Positions 44,010-52,963 of a stretch of DNA of 64,000 nucleotides are shown here, piece by piece. The position numbers and the translations under genes were made by a program. The notes under the pieces were generated by a model. The model searched no databases. It saw only the letters and a list, made by a program, of their open reading frames with translations, and had not been told where the DNA came from. Each line of letters opens with the position of its first letter. Position 1 is the stretch's first letter. Source of the DNA: JAYODZ01 sp965662735 (GTDB lineage: Bacteria > Pseudomonadota > Alphaproteobacteria > RS24); the NCBI GenBank assembly GCA_965662735.1, contig CBFIIU010000002.1, forward strand, positions 161,446 through 225,445, given 5' to 3'.

Positions 44010-44769
44010 TTGCAAAATTTTGATCGGGCTCATCTGCATCGGCTTTGCAACGAGCGGAGCGGCGCTGGCCAAGCGCGCCCAAGCCGATGCGCTGTTAAAT
44101 GTGGTGACGGGCGCGGATGTTTCAGAGGCCATCAATCTCGCTTTGGTCTCGGCAGGGATCACCCATCGTGTTTCGATTGATCCCGACCGCAAATTTTTTA
44201 AATGCGATGGGGTGCTAAATGTGACGCCTTTGCGGGGAGAGTGGACGACCGCGCGGGTTGAATGCCCGCAGAGCTGGGTCCGTCATGTGCGCACCGGCTT
44301 CGATAAGCGCGGGGGTATCGTTGAGGGCGCCGATGTCGAAGGCAAACAGGTTCTACGGGCGGTGCTTGTCCAAAGTGTCCGCGCCGGCGATGTGATCACG
44401 TCCGAGCACATCGCCTTGAAATCGGTCAGTAAGCGCGCCGCCTTTGGCGCCTATTCGGACCCCCAATTCTTGGTCGGACGGCGATTTAAAGTGGCCTTGG
44501 GCGAAAATTCAGTCATTCAGGCACGCCATTTGCATCCTGATTGGATGGTCTTGAAGGATCAGTTGGTTGAAATTGAGTATCATCAAGGCCATATTTCGGT
44601 TGCGATGCAGGGCAAAGCGCTGGAAAATGGCCAATTCGGGGACATGATCGAAGTCGAGAACTTAAGCAGCGGCGAAATTATGAATTTTTTCGTCGTTACA
44701 GCGAAAAAAGTTGCAGTGCGACCTAAAATGGCTGCTCACCAAGTCGTAAACGAACATGTAGGAGACTAG
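43999..44769 (+). CDS. flgA: Flagellar P-ring assembly chaperone FlgA
   Basis: Periplasmic chaperone for FlgI polymerisation (256 aa). It has a signal region at 6-24 (ILIGLICIGFATSGAALA), an N-terminal domain to about 120, and a C-terminal SAF-type domain with AVLVQSVRAGDVITSEHIAL, LVGRRFKVALGENSVI and GDMIEVENLSSGEI. It overlaps the LysM-like gene by 11 bp and precedes flgM by 2 bp. Confidence 0.92.
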   Translation: MASSCKILIGLICIGFATSGAALAKRAQADALLNVVTGADVSEAINLALVSAGITHRVSIDPDRKFFKCDGVLNVTPLRGEWTTARVECPQSWVRHVRTGFDKRGGIVEGADVEGKQVLRAVLVQSVRAGDVITSEHIALKSVSKRAAFGAYSDPQFLVGRRFKVALGENSVIQARHLHPDWMVLKDQLVEIEYHQGHISVAMQGKALENGQFGDMIEVENLSSGEIMNFFVVTAKKVAVRPKMAAHQVVNEHVGD

Positions 44770-44771
44770 TT

Positions 44772-45065
44772 ATGGTAGATTCGATTAAGAATACGATCAA
44801 TCGGATTGACCCTCATCAGGTGAGGGCCAAGCCCCCGTCTGTCAACCCAGATGTGAAATCGTCAGCGGCCGCCAGTACGGCGAGTGTCTCGCCAGAAGCG
44901 GCGACAGCCTCATCGGTGCATATTAAATCAATGGCCAGCCAGCCCCCCGTCGATTCGGAGGCGGTATCCCGTATTAAGGATGCCATTAAGCGGGGCGAGT
45001 ACCCCGTGAATTTGGACCAGATCTCAGACGCACTGATGGATGCATATCGCGACTTGAAAGGCTGA
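44772..45065 (+). CDS. flgM: Anti-sigma-28 factor FlgM
   Basis: 97 aa. A disordered Ser/Ala-rich N-terminal half is followed by the FliA-binding helices VDSEAVSRIKDAIKRGEYPV and LDQISDALMDAYRDL, the FlgM signature. It would hold FliA inactive until the hook is complete and FlgM is exported. Located in the usual flgA-flgM-flgN order. Confidence 0.92.
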   Translation: MVDSIKNTINRIDPHQVRAKPPSVNPDVKSSAAASTASVSPEAATASSVHIKSMASQPPVDSEAVSRIKDAIKRGEYPVNLDQISDALMDAYRDLKG

Positions 45066-45087
45066 GTGGTTACCGATACGGTAACGC

Positions 45088-45390
45088 ATGAGCACTGAAA
45101 CATCTGTCGCAGACCTATTAACCTCGTTCAGACAAAAACTGGACGAGGCAATTTCTATGTCTAGTTCGCCTGTTGAAATGGCCAAACATTTGTCCATTAT
45201 CGAGGCTTTTATTACTGAGAATTCGAGCCTTTTGCAGGCTGCAGGGCCCGATCAGTTGGCCCCACATTCCGAGCTGATCGAAACCATTATCCGCGATCTG
45301 AGTGATCTTCAGAAGAATACGGATGCCCATCTGGACTGGTTTGCTGCGATGAATCTATCGCTTGCCGACACATCACGGAGCAAGCCATAA
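45088..45390 (+). CDS. flgN: FlgN-like chaperone
   Basis: 100 aa, almost entirely helical, with heptads in VADLLTSFRQKLDEAISM and LIETIIRDLSDLQKNTDAHL. FlgN proteins chaperone FlgK and FlgL to the export apparatus. Sequence conservation in the family is low, so the call rests on size, helical pattern and position immediately after flgM. Confidence 0.7.
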   Translation: MSTETSVADLLTSFRQKLDEAISMSSSPVEMAKHLSIIEAFITENSSLLQAAGPDQLAPHSELIETIIRDLSDLQKNTDAHLDWFAAMNLSLADTSRSKP

Positions 45391-45408
45391 TACGGCAGGA
45401 GAATGTGG

Positions 45409-45921
45409 ATGGCCGATGCTTCAAATGACATGATCGCCTTTTATTCAAGCGTGACGGGGTTACCCTTTATTGTACTCTTGGTTACCGTCTTGGTGGCCTT
45501 GGGCGCGATTATTGGATTTTTCCTTCAATACCGGTTGCTGCGGCGATATCAGGCAGATGTCGCATGGCAAAATCAGCAAATTGGCAAACGTCTGCAAGCA
45601 CTTCAAGGCGTCATGGCGACGGGAGATCAGTCCGGCTCGCTAGACGAGATGATCGATGCGGTTCAGGTCCGTCTTGCCTCAGATCTCGCCTCTGAATTGG
45701 CGCCTGTTTCCCGCCAAGTTGAACAGTTAAATGCCCGGGTGGGGCAGTTGCATCAAGAGTTGTCGCGTATGATCGATGCGGCCAATGAGCAAGAGCAGAT
45801 TTCACGCGCGATTGATATGGCGAAGCAAGGGGCGCGGCGCACTGAAATCGTCGAAGCCACCGGACTTTCGGCCGAACAAGCGGATACAATCGTTCGCTTT
45901 CATGGCCCTGCTACATCCTAG
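45409..45921 (+). CDS. DUF2802-type membrane protein
   Basis: 170 aa. One membrane helix at about 14-38 (LPFIVLLVTVLVALGAIIGF), then a coiled coil (LRRYQADVAWQNQQIGKRLQ onward), and a C-terminal helix-turn-helix-like motif (AIDMAKQGARRTEIVEATGL, then AEQADTIVRFHG) typical of DUF2802. Such proteins are common in flagellar clusters of polar flagellates, function unknown. ATG 45409 has AGGAGA at good distance; ATG 45403 lies directly against it. Confidence 0.75.
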   Translation: MADASNDMIAFYSSVTGLPFIVLLVTVLVALGAIIGFFLQYRLLRRYQADVAWQNQQIGKRLQALQGVMATGDQSGSLDEMIDAVQVRLASDLASELAPVSRQVEQLNARVGQLHQELSRMIDAANEQEQISRAIDMAKQGARRTEIVEATGLSAEQADTIVRFHGPATS

Positions 45922-45934
45922 CCTGACCGTCGGT

Positions 45935-46312
45935 CTACATTGAGAACCCCTCTCCTTCAGCGCAGGAGAGAGAATGATATTTTCCGCCGCGTACCGCCGA
46001 AAAACGTTGGCTTTTAGTATTATAGTGGACGCTGAGATCGTCGACGATCGTGTGCCATCCTTCCTCAGCCAGCACCAAAATGCCGGGTAGATCCCGCTGG
46101 TGAACCGTAACAATAACGCGCTCTGTTCCCGACCGTTTTTGTCGCTCCACCATGTTAATGCCAAGCGGATTGCTTGAGCACTGATATTTTGTTTGCGCGA
46201 AGCGAACAAAATAATCGCACGCGCCGAGGCTAAAGAGCATGGGCAAAATCAGAAATGCCAGCAGCGTCCGTTTGAGTGCCTGAGGCTCGAGCACTCTAGG
46301 CTTTAGGATCAT
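45935..46312 (-). CDS. Small lipoprotein of unknown function
   Basis: 125 aa. The N-terminus RTLLAFLILPMLFSLGAC is a lipoprotein signal with lipobox LGAC near residues 29-32. The mature part (about 90 aa) has a strand-rich pattern (ERVIVTVHQRDLPGILVLAE, then GWHTIVDD). The start overlaps the end of the acidic repeat gene by 17 bp, and ATG 46324 is also possible. The frame stays open through the repeat region upstream, but that KKQAQ-type extension is a frame shadow of the repeat. I do not recognise the family. Confidence 0.65.
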   Translation of the reverse strand: MILKPRVLEPQALKRTLLAFLILPMLFSLGACDYFVRFAQTKYQCSSNPLGINMVERQKRSGTERVIVTVHQRDLPGILVLAEEGWHTIVDDLSVHYNTKSQRFSAVRGGKYHSLSCAEGEGFSM

Positions 46313-47117
46313 TGGTGCTGGCATCTGTATCGGTTTCATCGTCGTTGGCGCTTGCTTGTTCTGAACTTGCCTCTTCTGAGCTGGCTTCCTCTGAGCTTGC
46401 TTCTTCTGCGCTTGCTTCTTCTGCGCTTGCTTCTTCTGCGCTTCCTTCTTCTGCGCTTCCTTCTTCTGCGCTTGCTTCTTCTGAGGTTGTTTCTTCTGAG
46501 GTTGTTTCTTCTGAAGCTGCTTCTTCTGAAGCTGCTTCTTCTGAGGTTGTTTCTTCTGAAGCTGCTTCTTCTGAGGTTGTTTCTTCGGGTAGGGGATCGC
46601 CTGGCGGGGATTCAGGAGACGCTTTCTCGGCATGTTTAACTGTGTCCTCGGCCTTACCCGAGTCGATCAAGCGTTTGGCATCCGCTTCCTTCACGTCAAT
46701 GACTACACCCTTTGGAAAAGCGACGCCATTGACGGTGCTATCTTCAATGAGACGAACACGCTGCATTCCGGCATGCACTTCTGTTTTGAGTTCTGCAACC
46801 ACCGCTATCGGCGGAGTGTTTTGTGCTTCACCTTCAATATCGGATGATGTCGGTCGGCCTGACAAGGTCACTGGATCAAGGCCCGACAATTCATTGACAT
46901 AGTTACGAATGAGGACAACTCGCGCCGCCAGAGCCGCAATCCGATTAATTTGATTTTTTTCTTGCGCTAATACTTTGCGAACGAATTCGGCAATCTCCGA
47001 TAAGGGAGCATCTTGAAAGCGATCGACAATCTTGTCGCGGATCGTGGTGATTTCTTGCGGCAAAGTGCGCAGCTGTCCGCGATGCCTTCTCTCGCTGTTT
47101 TTCAGATTGGCCGCCAT
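46296..47117 (-). CDS. Acidic repeat protein of unknown function
   Basis: 273 aa. The N-terminal part (about 1-165) is a folded-looking domain with coiled-coil helices (ITTIRDKIVDRFQDAPLSEI, then FVRKVLAQEKNQINRIAALA) and a strand segment (VVAELKTEVHAGMQRVRLIE). The C-terminal 100 residues are an extremely acidic pentapeptide array. AGGAG precedes ATG 47117. It is divergent from flgB by 112 bp and coupled to the lipoprotein gene. No signal peptide, so probably cytoplasmic. I do not recognise the N-terminal domain. Confidence 0.7.
   Translation of the reverse strand: MAANLKNSERRHRGQLRTLPQEITTIRDKIVDRFQDAPLSEIAEFVRKVLAQEKNQINRIAALAARVVLIRNYVNELSGLDPVTLSGRPTSSDIEGEAQNTPPIAVVAELKTEVHAGMQRVRLIEDSTVNGVAFPKGVVIDVKEADAKRLIDSGKAEDTVKHAEKASPESPPGDPLPEETTSEEAASEETTSEEAASEEAASEETTSEETTSEEASAEEGSAEEGSAEEASAEEASAEEASSEEASSEEASSEQASANDDETDTDASTNDPKA
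46347..46586 (-). repeat. Sixteen 15-bp repeats encoding EE(A/T/G)S-type pentapeptides
   Basis: A continuous 240-bp run encodes sixteen pentapeptides on the minus strand: EETTS, EEAAS, EEASA, EEGSA, EEASS variants and a final EQASA. Blocks of identical variants stand next to each other, which is the sign of recent unit duplication. The unit length keeps the frame. Confidence 0.92.
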
Positions 47118-47150
47118 GTTTTCAACTCCTTTAACGCCACATGTTTCTCT

Positions 47151-47167
47151 TTGGCATCCAATTTGCA
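47151..47167 (+). promoter_or_regulatory. Sigma-54 promoter for the flgBCDEF operon
   Basis: TTGGCATCCAATTTGCA has perfect GG-N10-GC spacing with TTTGCA at -12. It lies 63 bp before flgB. The only deviation is TGGCAT instead of TGGCAC. Confidence 0.8.
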
Positions 47168-47207
47168 ATTTCCGAGCCAGAGATCCGTCTATTGGACAGA
47201 AAAACGA

Positions 47208-47223
47208 CTAATAAAAGGTTAAC
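47208..47223 (+). promoter_or_regulatory. Possible CtrA box near the flgB start
   Basis: CTAA-N7-TTAAC matches the CtrA full-site pattern TTAA-N7-TTAAC with one mismatch. It overlaps the ribosome-binding region of flgB, downstream of the predicted sigma-54 start. It could let a CtrA-type protein block expression, or be chance in AT-rich DNA. Confidence 0.3.
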
Positions 47224-47229
47224 GCATTT

Positions 47230-47616
47230 ATGAATAAGATTGCAGAAAATCTGGCTTTTCACGCATCGGCGCTGGCATTGCGCTCCGAGCGGAGCAAGAT
47301 CATTGCGTCTAACATCGCCAATGCGGCAACGCCACATTATAAGGCGCGGGATATCGATTTCACGTCCGAAATGCAACGTCACGAGCGTTTTGGACCGCTG
47401 CGCGCCACGGATGACCAACATATTCCGACATTCCGTCCAGTGTCGCCGCAAGATATGTATTACCGCGTTCCCCTCAATCCTTCGCTAGATGGAAACACCG
47501 TGGAACTCGCCGTTGAGCAAATGCAGTTTTCAGAAAATACCATGCGATATCAGACCACGCTTGAGTTTCTCAACGGGCGTATTACGGGCCTGATGTCGGC
47601 GATCCGAGGTGAATGA
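47230..47616 (+). CDS. flgB: Flagellar rod protein FlgB
   Basis: Proximal rod subunit (128 aa). The N-terminal SNIANAATPHYKARDIDF is the rod motif. The C-terminal VELAVEQMQFSENTMRYQTT matches FlgB. It starts the flgBCDEF operon under a sigma-54 promoter and overlaps flgC (ATGA). Confidence 0.95.
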   Translation: MNKIAENLAFHASALALRSERSKIIASNIANAATPHYKARDIDFTSEMQRHERFGPLRATDDQHIPTFRPVSPQDMYYRVPLNPSLDGNTVELAVEQMQFSENTMRYQTTLEFLNGRITGLMSAIRGE

Positions 47617-48047
47617 TGAAACCCATTGCACACGCCCCGATCAATAATGTGTTCGATATCGCCGGTCGTTCGATGGCCGCGCAATTGGTTCGGATGAACA
47701 CCATTGCCAGTAATTTGGCGAATGCGGGAAGCCTAGCCGGCTCGCCCGAGGAAGCCTATCGCTCCATTCGCCCTGTCTTTGAAACGGAATATGCGCAGAA
47801 TTTTCCCGATACAGGCATGTCGACCACGCGAACGACGCAAATCGTGCCGTTGGATCGTGAGCCTGAGAAAGTGTACATGCCCGACCACCCCAAAGCCGAT
47901 AAGGACGGTTTTGTCTATGTCGCGGCGGTCAAACCCGAAGAAGAAATGGTCGATATGCTCGAAGCCAATCGCCAGTACCAAAATAATGTTGAAGTCGTCA
48001 CCACCATGCGCGCGTTAATGATGCGCACCATCAATATGGGCAAATAG
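47613..48047 (+). CDS. flgC: Flagellar rod protein FlgC
   Basis: Rod subunit (144 aa). MNTIASNLANAGS near residues 28-40 is the N-terminal rod motif. KVYMPDHPKADKDGFVYV and the C-terminal MVDMLEANRQYQNNVEVV are FlgC signatures. The start overlaps the flgB stop; ATG 47616 follows immediately. Confidence 0.96.
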   Translation: MMKPIAHAPINNVFDIAGRSMAAQLVRMNTIASNLANAGSLAGSPEEAYRSIRPVFETEYAQNFPDTGMSTTRTTQIVPLDREPEKVYMPDHPKADKDGFVYVAAVKPEEEMVDMLEANRQYQNNVEVVTTMRALMMRTINMGK

Positions 48048-48064
48048 CAGAATAGGACCCTCCA

Positions 48065-48757
48065 ATGAGCACAATAGATCCCTCCCAAAGTCAGAGCCTG
48101 ACCGCCATTCTTGATAAGCTCGGCGTGAACCAGAATGATGACACGGCGAAGAATAAAGATCAGCTGGGTCAAGAGGATTTTCTAAAGCTGATGACAACAC
48201 AGCTACAGAACCAAGATCCGTTCGCCCCTATGGAAAATGCTGAGTTCATTGCTCAAATGGCACAATTCTCAACAGTGACTGGCATTACCGAAATGGGCCA
48301 GACCTTGAAAAGCTTGTCCAGCCAACTGGCGGAGTTCCGTTTGGCAACTGCGACGAACTTGTTGGGAAGCTCGGTTTTGGTTCCTGGTCATATTGCCCGC
48401 CCTGACGAGGATGGTGCCATCCATGGGGTGGTCGACTTGCCGTCGAGCGCATCAATGGTGAATTTGGCGTTCACCAATGAAAGAGGTGAATTGATTGATA
48501 CGGTTGAGTTGGGCGCACAAGCCAGCGGCTTAGTCGGCTTCTCATGGGAGAATATCCCACAAGATATTATTGATGCAGGTGAGGCGATCCGGATTGATGC
48601 CTATGCGGATACGGGAGAGGGGCTGAAGAGCGTCTCGTCCTCCGTCTTTGCTGAAGTTCTTGCCGCCACCACGGGCAGCGCCGCAGAGGGTGTAACCCTC
48701 GATGTCCGCGATTATGGCGCCATTTCGGCCGCCAATGTCTCAAGTTTCCGGAAATAA
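48065..48757 (+). CDS. flgD: Hook-assembly scaffolding protein FlgD
   Basis: Forms the cap under which hook subunits assemble (230 aa). The N-terminal LGQEDFLKLMTTQLQNQDPF and NAEFIAQMAQFSTVTGI are typical. The C-terminal half has the FlgD tudor/FnIII-like part (GFSWENIPQDIIDAGEAIRI). It lies between flgC and flgE. Confidence 0.95.
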   Translation: MSTIDPSQSQSLTAILDKLGVNQNDDTAKNKDQLGQEDFLKLMTTQLQNQDPFAPMENAEFIAQMAQFSTVTGITEMGQTLKSLSSQLAEFRLATATNLLGSSVLVPGHIARPDEDGAIHGVVDLPSSASMVNLAFTNERGELIDTVELGAQASGLVGFSWENIPQDIIDAGEAIRIDAYADTGEGLKSVSSSVFAEVLAATTGSAAEGVTLDVRDYGAISAANVSSFRK

Positions 48758-48793
48758 ATAAGTCCTTAAGTTTTAGGTTGAATGGAGTAAACT

Positions 48794-51700
48794 ATGTCGT
48801 TCTACACTGCCCTCACAGGTCTTAACGGGTCGCAGGCTGATATTTCAGCAACATCAAACAATATTGCTAACGTTGGGACGACCGGCTTTAAGCGAAGCCG
48901 CGCTGAATTTGGCGATATCTTTGCAACCTCTCCCTTGCAGAACTCATCCTCATCGATTGGTTCGGGTACAATTCTAAAAGGGATCAAGCAGCAGTTTACC
49001 CAAGGTAACATTGTGTCCTCGCTGAACGCTCTGGACTTGGCGATTTCAGGTCAGGGCTTTTTTGCTTTGAAGCCTTCTTTGACATCCGCCCAAACCGTAT
49101 ACACACGAAATGGTTCGTTAAACGTCAATAATGACCGCTATGTGGTCGATAGTGCCGGCCAGTATTTGTTGGTCTACCCCGTGAACAATGACGGATCGGT
49201 GACCGCCAAAGATTTGACCAGTGCCGTTCCTTTGCAGCTGCCGGTAACATCAGGCGATCCAAAAGCGACAAGTAATATTGAGCTGGGGGTGAACGTGCCC
49301 GCCGATGCTGAAGTGGTTCCCGAAAAACCTGAATTTGCAGACGGCTATCGCTTTGATCCGAATAATCCAGAGAGCTTTACTAACTCAACCTCGATCACCA
49401 TCTTTGATGATCTCGGTAACCCTACCATTGCAACGATTTACTTTATTAAAACACAAGGCGCGTCGGCCGATGATCCCACCAACAAATTTGACACACGTTT
49501 GGTGATCAACGATACGGTCATCGACCCGGACCTTGTCAATGCGGTTGACGACACTGGCCGTCAGATCTTTATTGACCGCTTTGGGAACCAAGCGACCACC
49601 GTACCGGATGATAACTACTTCCTCGAGGGAAAAGGTTCGCCGCTGTATAAGTTGGATGATCTGCAGGCCCAAGTGCCCTCGCAGCCCGCAAAATTAACCG
49701 GCGAAACGACATCCTTCGACTTTGGTGAAGAAGGCGACCAATTGGTTGAGATCGTCACCGACCCGATGCAGTTCCTATCAACCCGTGAAGGTGGAAACTC
49801 TGAAGGCAATGTGTATTGGGGTAAAGACTTTTTGCTGGTCAATGTCGATGACGGTGACCAACCAGTCAGCATCGACATCCACCCTGGAAAATATAATGCC
49901 GAGCAACTCGCAGCGGAAGTCCAGCGGGCCATTAACGAAGCCTATGGCGACGACAGAAAAATCCAAGTTGTTCAAAATGTCGACGATACGCTCACCATCG
50001 ACTTGATTAAACTAAACGCCGACGGTGTTCCAAGTGGCTTGTCGGAAAAAATCTCGGTTGACTTATTGGTTGATACATTTGTGTCCGAACAAATCCCTGG
50101 TCTCGATGTGGATGGCGCGTCGCCCGACTTCACGCTTGAGCAATTCCTCGCTCATGCGCAAGCGCGCTTGAATGATACGCTCGATAAGGTCGCAGTTTCT
50201 AATGTGGCAGGCGTCGAGAGCACAACAACCCTCGGTGACGAGCTGAATGTGACGAATAAGTTGTTTGCGCGCACATCTGGTAATCAAATCGACGAGGTGC
50301 TCACGCAAACGCAAACCATCGAAGTTGAACATTGGCAGATGGATGAAACGACGAATGAAGTCACTATGTCGACCGACTATGTGAATTATTCATTCTACGG
50401 ACGCCGTCCGAGCCTGAGCGTTTATGACAATAAAACGGCAACAGCTGTTAATGCGAGTGGGAACACTATCGAATATGATTCAGCGCAAAACCTTCTGACC
50501 ATTGAGCTCGCCGATAATAATGCGGCGATTGGGGCCGGTGCCACTATCCGTCTTGCAGGCGTTTTCTCGAATTCGACACTGAACGATAATCTGAACGGCC
50601 GCGAATTTACGGTTCTCGATGTCATTAATGGATCAACGGTCCGAATTGATACCACAGGTTTGTCCTTACCAGATAATAGCCAGCTTGAAACCGCGACAGA
50701 TATTCATGTGCTGAGTTCCGAGTCGAGCCATATAGAAGCGTTTTTCGAAGGCGAGAGCGATGTGTATGAAGGGGCGTTGGTTAACTTCAACAGCGAACGG
50801 ATCATTCTGCGCGAAATTGGATCATCGACGAAACATGGCTATACCAATTCGGATTTGATGAGCAACGTCAATCAGATTGTGGCGCGCGAGACTGTCGATG
50901 GCGATGCCACTGCGGTTGACGACGCTGTGTTTATTGCTGGCGGTGCGACCACCTCGAGTTTTGGCGTCGGAGACACGTTTACCATCGACTTTGGGAATAA
51001 GGACGCCGATTATGCCTTCACGCTTGCGGGTCAAAATTATACCGTGGGAACCGCGGCGGCGGTTTTGGCTGGCAATGATTTTGCTGCTGCAATTGCAACA
51101 ACAGTTGCTGCAATTAACGCCGATAATCCGGGTAACCACACGCTCACTGCGACGGCCAATGGCAACCAAATTTCGATCAGCAATGGCGGATTGGCTGCCG
51201 TCACGTTGGGTTCTGTAACCGCGACGCCGGCCTCGACGCCTGGAATTATTAAAATTGCCGGCGAGACCCTTTCTTTGACCGATGAGGCCGGTGATCCGAT
51301 CGATTCATTGGCGATGCTCGGCCTTACCGATGAGACAGGAGCCGATGCCACCACGACCGAAACGGTCTGGGTCGATGAGAAGAACCCGCCGATTAAAATT
51401 AATTATGATGAAATTAATCAGCGTCTTCAGTTCAGCGTCGATCGAACTGTGCTGGGAACAGGAACCGATAGTAACTTCAACTCGTTCAAAATTTCCGGCT
51501 CACCCAATGCCGAAGACACGAATAATCTCGGTGTGCCGGCAGAAGATGATGCGATCGAGTCGCTGATCCGTGGTGGTGAGGTGCTTTTCACCGAACCTTT
51601 CGTCGCGGATGGCGAAGAGGTGCAGCTGAACGATAAACGCTACGGCATTGCGGTCGGCTATAACTCAGACACGAAGACCTTTACATTTAGAAGCGGGTCG

Positions 51701-52942
51701 ACGGGCGAGCAGATTGACGCGAACGGGGCCATTGGCGTCGATAGCGCTCAAAAAGCCTCAAATATCCAGATTGGCCGCTATTCGATCAGCACAACCGATG
51801 GCTCTGTGATTAATAGCACGGTTGATTTGACCAGTCGCGCCCTTGGCTTGGGCGATAATCTGTTGATGGGGGTCGGCTCCACTAAGACGGATGCGATTTT
51901 TGAAGCAGGTCGTGGCTTGGGGTCCGAGCCTGCGGTTGCGATCGGCGCGCCGGCAAAAGAAGCGCTAACGGAAGTGTTTCGTTTGTCCGCGCAGAACGGT
52001 GAGAATGTTTTCAATGTATCGGTGAACGGGATAAACGGGATTATCGAAATCCCAACCGGCAACTATGTGGGATCGACACTCGCTGGCGCGCTCGAAGAAC
52101 GTATTAACCAGATCCGCGATCCGGAAACCGGTGAAACCGTGGGTGGCGTTCGGGTGCGCTATGATGGCGATACCAATAGCTTCAACTTCACCACAGGCAC
52201 CTCGGGCAATACGTCTACGATTAAAGTTAAGGGTGCCGCGCGCTTGGGGCTCGATGATGTGCCGCTGGGTGTGGGATCGGTGCCTGAAATCTTTAATTTG
52301 GTTCAAGCAACCAATGCCGATGGTGTTGCGCTTTATGTGGATGCTGAAGGAAATGTGGTTGAAAGCCCGCCTGAGAACCTCGTCGAGGGATATTATCCCC
52401 TCTACATCGACGAAGGCGAGTTAACTTTCGACAAGACGGGTAAATTGCTCAGCCCGAAAAACCAAGTGCATTATGAGAAACAAGAAGAAGGGTTCTCGAT
52501 TTCATTGGATATTGATTTCGGCCAGAGCACACAGTTCGCTCAACCTTTCTCGGTCTTGTCGGTCGAGCAGGATGGTTTTACCTCCGGTCGTCTGGACGGT
52601 CTGGAAATTGATGCGTCCGGTACTATCCGCGCCAACTATACCAATGGTCAGAATAACCCCTTGGGTAAAATCGTTGTCGCTAACTTTAACAACCAAAATG
52701 GTTTGAAGCAGATCGGTAACGCCACCTATGTGGAGACGGCCGTGTCGGGGACGCCGCAAGTGGGTGAGGCGGGATCGGAAGGCTATGGTAATATTCTGTC
52801 GGGTTCTCTCGAGCGCTCGAATGTTGATATTACCGAAGAGCTCGTGAATTTGATCACGGCTCAACGGAACTTCCAAGCGTCGGCAAAAGCCATCGAAACC
52901 ACCACAACCTTGACGCAAACCATCATTAATATCCGGATGTAA
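48794..52942 (+). CDS. flgE: Very large flagellar hook protein FlgE
   Basis: Hook subunit of 1382 aa against a usual 400-800 aa. The N-terminal ATSNNIANVGTTGFKRSRAE and the C-terminal LERSNVDITEELVNLITAQR are intact, so the export and polymerisation ends are normal. The central part of roughly 1000 residues is an expanded surface region. It contains repeated hook-domain-like modules (AEQLAAEVQRAINEAYGDDR near 375; GALEERINQIRDPETG near 1100) and an Ala/Thr-rich segment around 720-810. The frame is uninterrupted and codon use does not look foreign. Preceded by flgD, followed by flgF. Confidence 0.93.
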   Translation: MSFYTALTGLNGSQADISATSNNIANVGTTGFKRSRAEFGDIFATSPLQNSSSSIGSGTILKGIKQQFTQGNIVSSLNALDLAISGQGFFALKPSLTSAQTVYTRNGSLNVNNDRYVVDSAGQYLLVYPVNNDGSVTAKDLTSAVPLQLPVTSGDPKATSNIELGVNVPADAEVVPEKPEFADGYRFDPNNPESFTNSTSITIFDDLGNPTIATIYFIKTQGASADDPTNKFDTRLVINDTVIDPDLVNAVDDTGRQIFIDRFGNQATTVPDDNYFLEGKGSPLYKLDDLQAQVPSQPAKLTGETTSFDFGEEGDQLVEIVTDPMQFLSTREGGNSEGNVYWGKDFLLVNVDDGDQPVSIDIHPGKYNAEQLAAEVQRAINEAYGDDRKIQVVQNVDDTLTIDLIKLNADGVPSGLSEKISVDLLVDTFVSEQIPGLDVDGASPDFTLEQFLAHAQARLNDTLDKVAVSNVAGVESTTTLGDELNVTNKLFARTSGNQIDEVLTQTQTIEVEHWQMDETTNEVTMSTDYVNYSFYGRRPSLSVYDNKTATAVNASGNTIEYDSAQNLLTIELADNNAAIGAGATIRLAGVFSNSTLNDNLNGREFTVLDVINGSTVRIDTTGLSLPDNSQLETATDIHVLSSESSHIEAFFEGESDVYEGALVNFNSERIILREIGSSTKHGYTNSDLMSNVNQIVARETVDGDATAVDDAVFIAGGATTSSFGVGDTFTIDFGNKDADYAFTLAGQNYTVGTAAAVLAGNDFAAAIATTVAAINADNPGNHTLTATANGNQISISNGGLAAVTLGSVTATPASTPGIIKIAGETLSLTDEAGDPIDSLAMLGLTDETGADATTTETVWVDEKNPPIKINYDEINQRLQFSVDRTVLGTGTDSNFNSFKISGSPNAEDTNNLGVPAEDDAIESLIRGGEVLFTEPFVADGEEVQLNDKRYGIAVGYNSDTKTFTFRSGSTGEQIDANGAIGVDSAQKASNIQIGRYSISTTDGSVINSTVDLTSRALGLGDNLLMGVGSTKTDAIFEAGRGLGSEPAVAIGAPAKEALTEVFRLSAQNGENVFNVSVNGINGIIEIPTGNYVGSTLAGALEERINQIRDPETGETVGGVRVRYDGDTNSFNFTTGTSGNTSTIKVKGAARLGLDDVPLGVGSVPEIFNLVQATNADGVALYVDAEGNVVESPPENLVEGYYPLYIDEGELTFDKTGKLLSPKNQVHYEKQEEGFSISLDIDFGQSTQFAQPFSVLSVEQDGFTSGRLDGLEIDASGTIRANYTNGQNNPLGKIVVANFNNQNGLKQIGNATYVETAVSGTPQVGEAGSEGYGNILSGSLERSNVDITEELVNLITAQRNFQASAKAIETTTTLTQTIINIRM

Positions 52943-52963
52943 GTCGAGCGAGGGACCTAGGAC

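Noticed and set aside
46352..46639. Plus-strand frame rich in leucine and arginine
   Set aside because: It is a frame shadow of the acidic 15-bp repeat array on the minus strand, with no ribosome site and no complexity outside the repeat.
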